A DNA stretch of 64,000 nt from Dyadobacter sp. SG02 (lineage in GTDB: Bacteria > Bacteroidota > Bacteroidia > Cytophagales > Spirosomataceae), in contig NZ_FNYL01000001.1 in NCBI RefSeq assembly GCF_900109045.1, forward strand, positions 186,001 through 250,000, given 5' to 3'. The translations under genes were made by a program, and so were the position numbers. Below the pieces are notes generated by a model. That model had not been told where the DNA came from. It was given only the letters and a program-made list of their open reading frames with translations, and made no database searches. Every line of letters starts with the position of its first letter. The first letter of the stretch is position 1. Below, one piece after another: positions 35,375 through 42,904 of this stretch.

Positions 35375-35845
35375 TTAGGCGGCTTCTTCAAAGTCCCGCT
35401 TGATAGTGATGAATACCGAGGCCCCTGTTTTCAAAGCAGCCTGGATCTTTGTGTACAGCTCATCGAAAGCCGGCCGACTAGTGCCGCCCCTAATTTGATA
35501 GTCGCGCCCGATCAAATCAAAGGCTTTACCTGTTAAAGGGCATCCTTCGGTATGCAGCGAGGTATTTCCTGAATGGATCCGGATGCCGTCGAAACCAGGC
35601 ACCTGTGAGATTAGCGGCAGCATCCTTTTGAAGGCTGGCGAATAAGTGATCGATACCGGATAGCGCCCCGTAGGAATAGCCGTTGCTGCCTTTACTTTCA
35701 AAGCACGCACCTGTTCCAACGGCATTGATTGGTCAATCCCGCGGTCAATATCTTCCAGGAAATAACATTGAAATTTCCCGTCGACGGTGACTTCGCTAAT
35801 AGTTGCAGTTTCGCTCTTCCAACGTCTGATTACTTGGATATCCAT
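35375..35845 (-). CDS. DUF5675 protein, candidate endolysin
   Basis: 156 aa. It matches the DUF5675 family seen in Bacteroidota phages: FQCYFLEDIDRG, TAIPTGRYPVSITYSPAFKR, and GIRIHSGNTSLHTEGCPLTG. The His...Thr-x-Gly-Cys pattern (HSGNTSLHTEGC) recalls the YkuD L,D-transpeptidase active site HG...(S/T)xGC, so a peptidoglycan-acting role is plausible. It overlaps by 16 bp a small membrane protein that may be a holin, as in a lysis cassette. No other endolysin was recognised in the window. Confidence 0.78.
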   Translation of the reverse strand: MDIQVIRRWKSETATISEVTVDGKFQCYFLEDIDRGIDQSMPLEQVRALKVKAATAIPTGRYPVSITYSPAFKRMLPLISQVPGFDGIRIHSGNTSLHTEGCPLTGKAFDLIGRDYQIRGGTSRPAFDELYTKIQAALKTGASVFITIKRDFEEAA

Positions 35846-36117
35846 CTATTCCACTGGTTTAAATACCTTGAATAAGTCTGCGTGCAGATCCACATGAATA
35901 GCCCTGAGTTCAGAAAAAGAACTTCAAAGCTGGTCCCGGACGGACGCGCCGCTTTCAGCAGCATGAAGAAAGCCCCGATCATGATCAGCACAAGCGAGAT
36001 CCGCTCGACGAAGTATTCGCGGGCGCCATCGGTCAGCCTGAACAAGCTGGCCACCAGAATGCCGACCAGGAATAGTGCGTTCATTCCATTACTCAGGTGA
36101 ATCATCAGATTTTCCAT
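35830..36117 (-). CDS. Small membrane protein, holin-like
   Basis: 95 aa from ATG 36117 (36153 also possible). Three hydrophobic helices at about 12-30, 40-58 and 65-83 (NALFLVGILVASLFRL, LVLIMIGAFFMLLKA, VLFLNSGLFMWICTQTY), with a charged end. It overlaps DUF5675 downstream and a second small membrane protein upstream, typical of holin or antiholin genes. No holin family signature is recognised, so the role is inferred from size, topology and place. Confidence 0.65.
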   Translation of the reverse strand: MENLMIHLSNGMNALFLVGILVASLFRLTDGAREYFVERISLVLIMIGAFFMLLKAARPSGTSFEVLFLNSGLFMWICTQTYSRYLNQWNRWISK

Positions 36118-36403
36118 TGTCTTGGGGTTTGTTAATTCGGTTAAGGATTTCATTGGTTATGCGCTCAATAAACTTGAAACCGCCTACGCCGATCGCGAAG
36201 GCAATCCCTTCCAGACTTTTGAGGTTGGAAAACTCAGCAACCAAAGCGGTCAGGTAGACCGCGGTCAGGTAGTTAGCCAGCACGATCGTGAAGATGGCCG
36301 TGCGGTTCTTTTTCTTGCCGTTCAGCAAAAGCACTACCGTACCGATAAAAGCTGCCATACAAATTCCCCGGGCCTGTGGAAAAAAAATATCCCAAATTGT
36401 CAT
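36089..36403 (-). CDS. Small membrane protein, holin-like
   Basis: 104 aa. Three hydrophobic stretches (ICMAAFIGTVVLLL, AIFTIVLANYLTAVYLTALV, GIAFAIGVGGFKFI) and a charged C-terminus rich in Asp, Lys and Ser. Size and topology match phage holins. It partly overlaps the next small membrane protein (29 bp), so the two could be a holin and its regulator. Which one makes the holes cannot be told from sequence. Confidence 0.68.
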   Translation of the reverse strand: MTIWDIFFPQARGICMAAFIGTVVLLLNGKKKNRTAIFTIVLANYLTAVYLTALVAEFSNLKSLEGIAFAIGVGGFKFIERITNEILNRINKPQDNGKSDDSPE

Positions 36404-36485
36404 CGTCTGCTGGGTTTACGACGTGCAATTTGGGATTTGAGAGCGGCTGAGCCGTAGGACAGACTAGCCTGCTTTGATAGGCTGC

Positions 36486-39400
36486 CTACGGCGCATGGTA
36501 AAGAATATGATCAAGGATCAACTGCGCATCAGTCTTGATCCCCTGTGCAGAATGATGGATATCCGTCAGGAATAGCTGCTGCTTCTTCTCTGTGTAAGTT
36601 GTAGGAGTTGCCCCATTGTATAGTACAACTTCCTCCTTGTTTTCAAGCGGGAAAGCAGTAATGTCACGCATGACATTGCGAAGCCCGTACAGCCTGTGAA
36701 TCGGCATGTGACGCGGCGCGACAAATATTTTCTCCGCATCCCGCTTGTCAAACCTGCTAATTAGCAGCTCGGATTGTTCCAGCTTGCGGACTTGATCGAG
36801 TTCAGTGTCGATGTTCATCCGGCTGCTGGATCCCGGCGGCACAGTACCGACGATCACAGGTAATGTGGCGCTATATTGCCTGATCGAGTCGATCATAATC
36901 TGCGTAGACAATCCAGTGTTTGTAGCCGGACTTACAGGGTTGGTCCCCAATAGTATGCAGACAACGTCAAGTTGCCCGATGTTGTACGTTGACATATACT
37001 GGCTGAAACTGAATGATGCGTTGGCCAGCGTATTATCAGGCGAGAACATGAACGGGCAATGCAAAGTCGGCTTCTCTACATCACCGACAGGCGCCCTTTG
37101 ACCGTCCGGTACAAACCTGGTCGTAAATATTTGCTCTGTCCACGACCCAAAGGCTTCCGCATATACAGTAGCGCCGGTGTTCGCAGGGTACTTATAGGTG
37201 GTCGGACGCGTGCCTTTTGAAATGATGGTATTTCCGCCTGCCGCCGCCATCGTCATTACCTGTTGAATGTACCCGACTCCTTCCCAATCAGAGTTGCCCA
37301 GGCTATCCATAATGAAAAGCACGTTCACCGTTTTCCCGGCCGGTTTTGCTTTCGGCGTGATACCGATCACTTGTTCATTGACAACCAGCGGCGCTCCGGT
37401 AGCATCGCGGTGCAGATAATCACAAATCTGTACAGTCAAGTTTGTTGCGGCCCCTGTTCCCAAAACCTGCCCGAAGTCCTTACCCCATGAGACATTGTTT
37501 GTAGTCAGCCCATTAGAAACCAGGCGCGAAACCATCGAGAGCCCGTAAGGCAGCTTATCATAAACCTCAAAATACTTGATTATCGTGTCGTGATAGAACC
37601 AGTATTTGGAGTCGGCGAGCGGGTAAAATTTCGACGGCAACACCAACTTCGGAATTGTTGGGGCAATGTCTGCTACCCTCTGGACGATTTTAGATGAAGT
37701 CGAAAGCGTATATGCGCTTGTTTTAAATGCGGCCGATTCTGCAAGCGTGCCGGCCACGTCGATCGACAGGTTTTGCGGTATATACCTGATACGGGTCAAC
37801 AGGTTTGCATCGGCCACGTCCTTGCTCCACATCAGCGTGACAGGAAAAGGCGAGAATGTTTGATTACTCTCGTCACAATACCCGAATGTAATTTTGATGC
37901 TCGCTTTGCTCTGATCGTAAAGTTTGGGCAACACGAAATCATAATTTGTGACCCGCTTATCAAATCTAATCCGTTGTAGCTCTTTCGTCGTACCGTCATC
38001 GACCAAACAAAAAGCATATTTTGCCCGCACATTAGAAAAGTTGTGGCCAGGAAATGAGAACGTGTCAAATTTGTTCGCGACGGAAGCCAACACCAAAATG
38101 ATCGCTGCAAAATTTGTGCTGCCGATATCCCTGACAACAGCCTGATTATACACCGGCGTGAGTTCTTTGGATTCGATTCGAGAACTGTCGGTTACTCGGA
38201 GCGCCGGAAAATTTTTATTGTTTTCAGTGATCGCTTTCGATACATCACTTGGCGCCACCAATGGGCCTACGACCACGTCGGTAGACATCAGGAGGCGATA
38301 ATTTGTACAATTCCAGCCAGGTTGAGCAAGGTCCCCTGGTGATTCGAAAATATCACGAACATTGGTCAATACACTGATTTGAGCCGTCGACTGGTTTGGA
38401 TCAACGTTGCCAGCCGCCCAAAGGACGGGAACACCTGGAATAAAGGTTTTACCCAATTCGTCACAGTAACCCCACGTGATAAAGACACCTTCCATCAGCG
38501 AGTAGGTTCGGCTAAGCGTAAACGAATATTCACTTGTCCGCTTATCGAATTCGACGGTCCTGGATTCCTTTTCTCCATTCAAAGTCCGGATCACACAAAA
38601 TGCATTTTTCGCACTGGCATGCGTCAGGTTGTGCCCTGGGAATTTGAATGTGTTGAAATTAAGCTCTGTCTGAACGAAACCTATCCGAACCGCCGATATC
38701 AGCGCATGTGATATCGTTTTGGTCACGGTATTTTCTAAAACAAGGCTTTCCTTTGATGCAAGTACCTTTTGCTCGGTTGAAGATTTTACTGTTTGCAGAT
38801 CGGCGATTTGACTGGTCATGAAGCGTTTGTTGTCGGTGGCAGACTTGTAGCACATCTTGGAGATCCCGGTATGTCCAACGGCAAGGCCTACGGGGTTGAA
38901 ACCGTCAGGGATCAAGCTCCAATCAATAGTGACGTATGCCACGCGCTGTCCTGTTCCTCTTAGCTCGATACGTTCCGGGAATGAGGAAGGCACATAATTT
39001 GACTTTGTGAAATCGTAGATAACCGGCCACGCACCTGGTGTTACGTATTCATGTATACGAACGACGAATTCTGTCGAGCCACCGAATTTTTTGGCTATAA
39101 TACCGATCAGGTAGGTCTTTGCCTGATCGGCACCGTAAAGCTGGATATCCGAAATCGCCGCGCGAATAATTGCCCCGTCTGGGCTAATCGAATTTGGTAG
39201 CCAGGGATAATTCTTCCACGCAACATCATCGCCCAATTTCAGGTTAGAAACAGCGCCGTCTTTGGGAATCGCGCCCATTTCTGTTTGTTCCCAAACCGTC
39301 CCTTTCGAAATGATTTTATTCCCTTTTACCCAGTTAATGGCGCCGCCACCGAGATTACGCGTAAACGTGGCTCCGATTTCGTACCAGGTTCCAGCAGGGC

Positions 39401-39791
39401 CGACAGTCGTCAGGTTCGGCACGTTGTTGACCGGATCCCAAAAGCCTTTGTAGATCGCACCGGTCGTAACAATCTCGCGAGCATCGTTCGCAATTTCCTC
39501 CGTTTCGTCTCTGAGGGCGGTGAGCTCGGCTAGATACGAGGTTTCGCTATCGAGATTCGGGTATCTGGGCACCAGGTTGGCAAGTTGAATCCCACCTTTA
39601 TACCAGTACTCAATGATGCCTTTCCCATCACCTTGATCAATATAGCGCCGGCGTCCCTGCCGTAGGAACGCCATATCCGCACCATTGTGAGCTGCTGCCA
39701 CGGAAGGCCATGGAGCACCACTGGGTTGCCATTCGAAAGCAAATTCGGGCTCGTCGCCGAGCAAGCGAAATCCTTGATGAATCTCCTTCAT
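36486..39791 (-). CDS. Tail fibre/receptor-binding protein with SGNH hydrolase domain
   Basis: 1101 aa. The N-terminus (about 1-110) probably attaches to the tail; a coiled segment (SYLAELTALRDETEEIANDA) follows. Two similar modules cover about 358-465 and 552-660: FKFPGHNLTHASAKNAFC in the first and FSFPGHNFSNVRAKYAFC in the second. The C-terminal 300 residues form an SGNH/GDSL hydrolase: FIMDSLGNSDW with S830, LLGTN (block III), and D1077 and H1080 in TDIHHSAQGI. Such domains deacetylate or cleave esters on surface glycans, so it may modify the host receptor. The 3' end is followed by the lysis genes. Confidence 0.8.
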   Translation of the reverse strand: MKEIHQGFRLLGDEPEFAFEWQPSGAPWPSVAAAHNGADMAFLRQGRRRYIDQGDGKGIIEYWYKGGIQLANLVPRYPNLDSETSYLAELTALRDETEEIANDAREIVTTGAIYKGFWDPVNNVPNLTTVGPAGTWYEIGATFTRNLGGGAINWVKGNKIISKGTVWEQTEMGAIPKDGAVSNLKLGDDVAWKNYPWLPNSISPDGAIIRAAISDIQLYGADQAKTYLIGIIAKKFGGSTEFVVRIHEYVTPGAWPVIYDFTKSNYVPSSFPERIELRGTGQRVAYVTIDWSLIPDGFNPVGLAVGHTGISKMCYKSATDNKRFMTSQIADLQTVKSSTEQKVLASKESLVLENTVTKTISHALISAVRIGFVQTELNFNTFKFPGHNLTHASAKNAFCVIRTLNGEKESRTVEFDKRTSEYSFTLSRTYSLMEGVFITWGYCDELGKTFIPGVPVLWAAGNVDPNQSTAQISVLTNVRDIFESPGDLAQPGWNCTNYRLLMSTDVVVGPLVAPSDVSKAITENNKNFPALRVTDSSRIESKELTPVYNQAVVRDIGSTNFAAIILVLASVANKFDTFSFPGHNFSNVRAKYAFCLVDDGTTKELQRIRFDKRVTNYDFVLPKLYDQSKASIKITFGYCDESNQTFSPFPVTLMWSKDVADANLLTRIRYIPQNLSIDVAGTLAESAAFKTSAYTLSTSSKIVQRVADIAPTIPKLVLPSKFYPLADSKYWFYHDTIIKYFEVYDKLPYGLSMVSRLVSNGLTTNNVSWGKDFGQVLGTGAATNLTVQICDYLHRDATGAPLVVNEQVIGITPKAKPAGKTVNVLFIMDSLGNSDWEGVGYIQQVMTMAAAGGNTIISKGTRPTTYKYPANTGATVYAEAFGSWTEQIFTTRFVPDGQRAPVGDVEKPTLHCPFMFSPDNTLANASFSFSQYMSTYNIGQLDVVCILLGTNPVSPATNTGLSTQIMIDSIRQYSATLPVIVGTVPPGSSSRMNIDTELDQVRKLEQSELLISRFDKRDAEKIFVAPRHMPIHRLYGLRNVMRDITAFPLENKEEVVLYNGATPTTYTEKKQQLFLTDIHHSAQGIKTDAQLILDHILYHAP

Positions 39792-40195
39792 TATGATAGT
39801 CTGAATTCAGTTGTTGTCGTGAAATAAGTTTTTGTTTTTGACCGGTACACTCGCCAACCATTTACCACGCCGATGACCGAGAATACCTGATCCGGACCAA
39901 TTGCCCCGCTGTCGTCTGCTGTCGCGTACCAGACCGTTTTGATAGGTTCAGTTTCACGCTCTGCCATAAACAGGTACATAGGCGCAGCATTGCCTGTCCG
40001 AAAATCAGCAATAACTTTTGCACCAGACAAAACCGTGGAAGCGCCTTGCAGTACGACAATTTGCGCTTCGACAAGCATGTCCGGAGTGCTCATCCAGCCC
40101 CAATAAACTTTCTTACTTGTACCGGTGAAGGGGATAACTGACATCGTAATTTCTATTACGTCTTCATCATCCTTGGTAAATACGGTCACGCTCAT
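39791..40195 (-). CDS. Phage protein of unknown function (fibre region)
   Basis: 134 aa, strand-rich, no signal peptide; it includes VYWGWMSTPDMLVEAQIVVL and ends EFRLS. Its stop (TAA) and the fibre's ATG share a base (TAATG), so the genes are coupled. A role as fibre-associated or chaperone protein is inferred from place only. Confidence 0.6.
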   Translation of the reverse strand: MSVTVFTKDDEDVIEITMSVIPFTGTSKKVYWGWMSTPDMLVEAQIVVLQGASTVLSGAKVIADFRTGNAAPMYLFMAERETEPIKTVWYATADDSGAIGPDQVFSVIGVVNGWRVYRSKTKTYFTTTTEFRLS

Positions 40196-40566
40196 GATTG
40201 TGGTTTGGTTACATCGTCCGTAATTGTGAAGTTTCCGCGAAAACGCGTTTTGACCTTCCCTGTGACGGCATAGGTCTGCTGCATGTCGTATTGATAGACG
40301 CCAGGGTTTAGCGTCGACATTTTCGCAGCATCGATAGCCAGCACCAGCACACCACCAGGTGTCTGCTCGAAGGTAATTCCGCCATTGGCGGCGGTCGTCA
40401 GCTCTACGATCACCACCAAGTTGGACCGGATTTGCATTCGAAATTGATGGTCGGAAAGCTGCTCTTCAACCCCGTTACGTTTGATCTGGATGTAACGCTC
40501 CATTGTGTCACCACGGTAGACGGAGGTATCAAGGCCCAATGCCGGGCCGCTCAATGAAACTGCCAT
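40192..40566 (-). CDS. Phage structural protein, BppU-like in outline
   Basis: 124 aa with GDTMERYIQIKRNGVEEQLS at the start and KTRFRGNFTITDDVTKPQS at the end. This resembles the small N-terminal modules of upper baseplate (BppU-type) proteins, which start with 'GDT..R.I.I' and end with a hinge strand. The likeness is only in pattern. It overlaps the next gene by 4 bp and its neighbour upstream by 1 bp, so it belongs to the tail operon. Confidence 0.5.
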   Translation of the reverse strand: MAVSLSGPALGLDTSVYRGDTMERYIQIKRNGVEEQLSDHQFRMQIRSNLVVIVELTTAANGGITFEQTPGGVLVLAIDAAKMSTLNPGVYQYDMQQTYAVTGKVKTRFRGNFTITDDVTKPQS

Positions 40567-41096
40567 TAGTCTGGATGATTGAATTTGAACAAGATGATAA
40601 TAGCAATGATCACGACAAGCGACAGCCCACCGATCAAAAGCAAGCCCGTCACATTCGACTGTCGCTCCTTTTCATTTTGGGCTGTACTTACGTCCTTCTG
40701 CTCCCTTAGTTGGTTGGATTGCTGGGAGGATCCACGGATCACTTTACGAAATGTCACCCGGGCCGACCCTTTCATCTTATTAGGAGGACGGGTCTTGACC
40801 TGATTACTGTCGACTTGGATAAACCCGAGCTTTTCCAAAATGCCGACCGTCGCATGCGGAGCTATGTCCAATATGGGAGACAGTGGCGCACCGGATTGTA
40901 TAAGTGAAAGATCATCCGTCTCGATGACGAGCTCTTGGATGCTTTCACCTTGCCAGGCTTGTTTTTGCTCGACGCTGCGCGTGACTGTACTGTCGGCGGA
41001 AGCTCTGCTTTTTTTAAAACTGCGACAGGCAAAAAGGCCGTAGCTGCTCAGGAAGCTGAGCACGGCCAGTAACAGGTACACAAAAAACTTTTTCAT
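40566..41096 (-). CDS. Candidate unimolecular spanin (lipoprotein with C-terminal membrane helix)
   Basis: 176 aa. The N-terminus is a lipoprotein signal (MKKFFVYLLLAVLSFLSSYG then LFAC, lipobox LFAC, followed by RSFKKSRAS). The middle is polar and helical with a QQSNQLREQKDVSTAQNEKE stretch. The C-terminus is one membrane helix (VTGLLLIGGLSLVVIIAIII then LFKFNHPD). An outer-membrane lipid anchor plus an inner-membrane helix on the same chain is the u-spanin plan of phage T1 gp11. Spanins fuse the two membranes at the last step of lysis of Gram-negative hosts. It is away from the holin-like genes, among tail genes, so another envelope role is possible. Confidence 0.6.
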   Translation of the reverse strand: MKKFFVYLLLAVLSFLSSYGLFACRSFKKSRASADSTVTRSVEQKQAWQGESIQELVIETDDLSLIQSGAPLSPILDIAPHATVGILEKLGFIQVDSNQVKTRPPNKMKGSARVTFRKVIRGSSQQSNQLREQKDVSTAQNEKERQSNVTGLLLIGGLSLVVIIAIIILFKFNHPD

Positions 41097-41111
41097 GGCT
41101 AATAGATTGGA

Positions 41112-41426
41112 TTAGGGAATGACACGCCAATCGGTGGCGATAAAATCCGCCTGAATGGGGTGATAGGCTTTTTGGGGATCTTGCCCAGGCTCAACCAGGT
41201 AGATGCACTGCAAGAAATTGAGCGAGTTTGCATCGAGCTTCATGCCGTAATTATTACTCATGGCCACCGCGCGATCGGAGTCCACCGGGACAGTGTCAGG
41301 AATACCATCGCCGTCGATATCCAGATACACCTTCTTTTCAGGATTGTTCCAACCATCGCGAGTGATGAATTGGCCGGCGCGGACGTGGTAAAGCCCATCG
41401 AACCAGTTTAGATTTTCAGTTTTCAT
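41112..41426 (-). CDS. DUF2829/Tad2-like protein, candidate anti-Thoeris
   Basis: 104 aa from ATG 41426, which shares a base with the upstream stop; a frame to 41456 is less likely. The pattern matches Tad2/DUF2829: WFDGLYHVRAGQFITRDGWN at the start (the family's 'G..(V/I).R.GWN'), KKVYLDIDGDG, and IQADFIATDWRVIP at the end (the family's '.D..A.DW.V'). Tad2 proteins sequester the cyclic ADP-ribose signal of Thoeris defence. An inserted acidic DIDGDGIPDTVPVDSDR segment is unusual. It is in the tail operon, so it would be a late product unless another promoter exists. Confidence 0.6.
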   Translation of the reverse strand: MKTENLNWFDGLYHVRAGQFITRDGWNNPEKKVYLDIDGDGIPDTVPVDSDRAVAMSNNYGMKLDANSLNFLQCIYLVEPGQDPQKAYHPIQADFIATDWRVIP

Positions 41427-42901
41427 TATGGAAGTGAAGAAAGGTTGACATTGCAAACGTGAATGATCGGCGTGGCCGCGGTGCCAGTAAAAGTCACCGA
41501 TGACGTCAGCGGATGCCTAAATTCGAGCGTATGGCTGGCGTTATCAGCGCACGGGTTCATGTACATCACGCTCATGGTTGTTCCCTTAATCCGCACGAGA
41601 ACCCAGCCGCGGCGGTCGTGACAAGCGTCAACAATATCATCGGCTTCCGCATTACTCGCAGTAATCCAGGAGCCACCATCAATCCGGAAATCGCAGTAGT
41701 ACTCTGTGCCGCCTTCGGTGAGCGCCCACGTATTGGCATACATATGCACGCCAAAAGCGGTCATATCAGCTGAACCATTGTACGGATAATAGTACCCTCC
41801 TGCCTCCGGCGTCCAGTACGGGAACTCATCCAGGCTTACGTTGTTCGGGTTGCCATTTTTGAAATACAGCGCACCTTCCGCATACTGACGGACCACCTTT
41901 TTATCAAATCGCTTGCTGTCGTAGCCGTAACCGATAACTCCGTTACCATAGATGAAAAACAACACGGCCTGCGAAATCAGGAACACCGGATTGATCGGTA
42001 TCTTGGTTTTGAACATCAAATCGCCTTCCGGATATACGATATCGTAGAAGTTGTTGGGGCGCCATTCGTGAAAGGATTGAATAAAGCCTACCATGAACTT
42101 GCCCAATTTCCTGTTTAGAAGCCCACTATATGGGATCGCATAGCCGTGCAGATATAAAGTGTCTGGTTCCTTATAGTACCCGCCATAGCATGAGGTAGTG
42201 GTCTTTTCCATAGTTCCCCCAGGAAGCATAGGATTTCCAGGCCACGTATTGGGAGAGTCGCGCAACCGCTGCTTAGCTTCGGCTCTGGTTAACCAATCTG
42301 GCCGGGCGCCAACGCCCGAATAATAGTTATCAGCCAAAAAGAAATTCGGCCCATATTTGGCTATCATTCTCGGTATAAGTGCATCATAATATGCTCTCCG
42401 GAATGCCCAGTGCGGAGAAATAGCATGCTCCTGCTCGGCATTCTCAAAAATGACGGCGTTGTAAAAATCGGTAAACAACAACCCCTTGTCATAACCTTGC
42501 TGGTAGGTCATCGGCTCGGTTTGCCCGGGGACTGTGGGAAAAATGTTCGCATTCCAGATATTTGGCCAGCTGTTGCCCAAAGGTACCCAGTTGGCCGGGG
42601 CAGGGTTTCCCGACAAATTGAACTGCGCCATCGTCAGGTTACCCATCGGGTCGTTGTAAGCCTTTCCCTGGGCTGATATTTGGGCTTGTCTGCTGGGAGA
42701 AACTTCCTGCAAATCAAACTTTGATACGTGAGTGTATCCCTTTTGCAATAGCTGCTCGACCGTGTAAGCTCCCTTGCTCATGTGCCACATCTTACCCGGC
42801 GGAAGTACAATATCCGGGAGGATATCCGCCCACTGACACATCTGGGTAAGCGCATCGTACTCGTCAGGAACTTCCTGAACAAATTCTATCTCTACTGCCA
42901 T
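41426..42901 (-). CDS. Large phage tail-region protein of unknown function
   Basis: 491 aa, soluble, rich in aromatic residues (Trp, Tyr), no signal peptide. Segments such as LIPRMIAKYGPNFFLADNYY and FHEWRPNNFYDIVYPEGDLM resemble a TIM-barrel glycosidase-like or carbohydrate-binding fold, with a beta-rich C-terminal part (WALTEGGTEYYCDFRIDGGS). No catalytic pair can be fixed. It is 4 bp from the giant tail protein upstream; an adhesion or glycan-binding role is plausible. Confidence 0.6.
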   Translation of the reverse strand: MAVEIEFVQEVPDEYDALTQMCQWADILPDIVLPPGKMWHMSKGAYTVEQLLQKGYTHVSKFDLQEVSPSRQAQISAQGKAYNDPMGNLTMAQFNLSGNPAPANWVPLGNSWPNIWNANIFPTVPGQTEPMTYQQGYDKGLLFTDFYNAVIFENAEQEHAISPHWAFRRAYYDALIPRMIAKYGPNFFLADNYYSGVGARPDWLTRAEAKQRLRDSPNTWPGNPMLPGGTMEKTTTSCYGGYYKEPDTLYLHGYAIPYSGLLNRKLGKFMVGFIQSFHEWRPNNFYDIVYPEGDLMFKTKIPINPVFLISQAVLFFIYGNGVIGYGYDSKRFDKKVVRQYAEGALYFKNGNPNNVSLDEFPYWTPEAGGYYYPYNGSADMTAFGVHMYANTWALTEGGTEYYCDFRIDGGSWITASNAEADDIVDACHDRRGWVLVRIKGTTMSVMYMNPCADNASHTLEFRHPLTSSVTFTGTAATPIIHVCNVNLSSLP

Positions 42902-42904
42902 AAC

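Noticed and set aside
36486..39791. Variable-repeat region of a diversity-generating element in the tail fibre
   Set aside because: There is no nearby reverse transcriptase and no template repeat; the duplicated modules are diverged protein domains.
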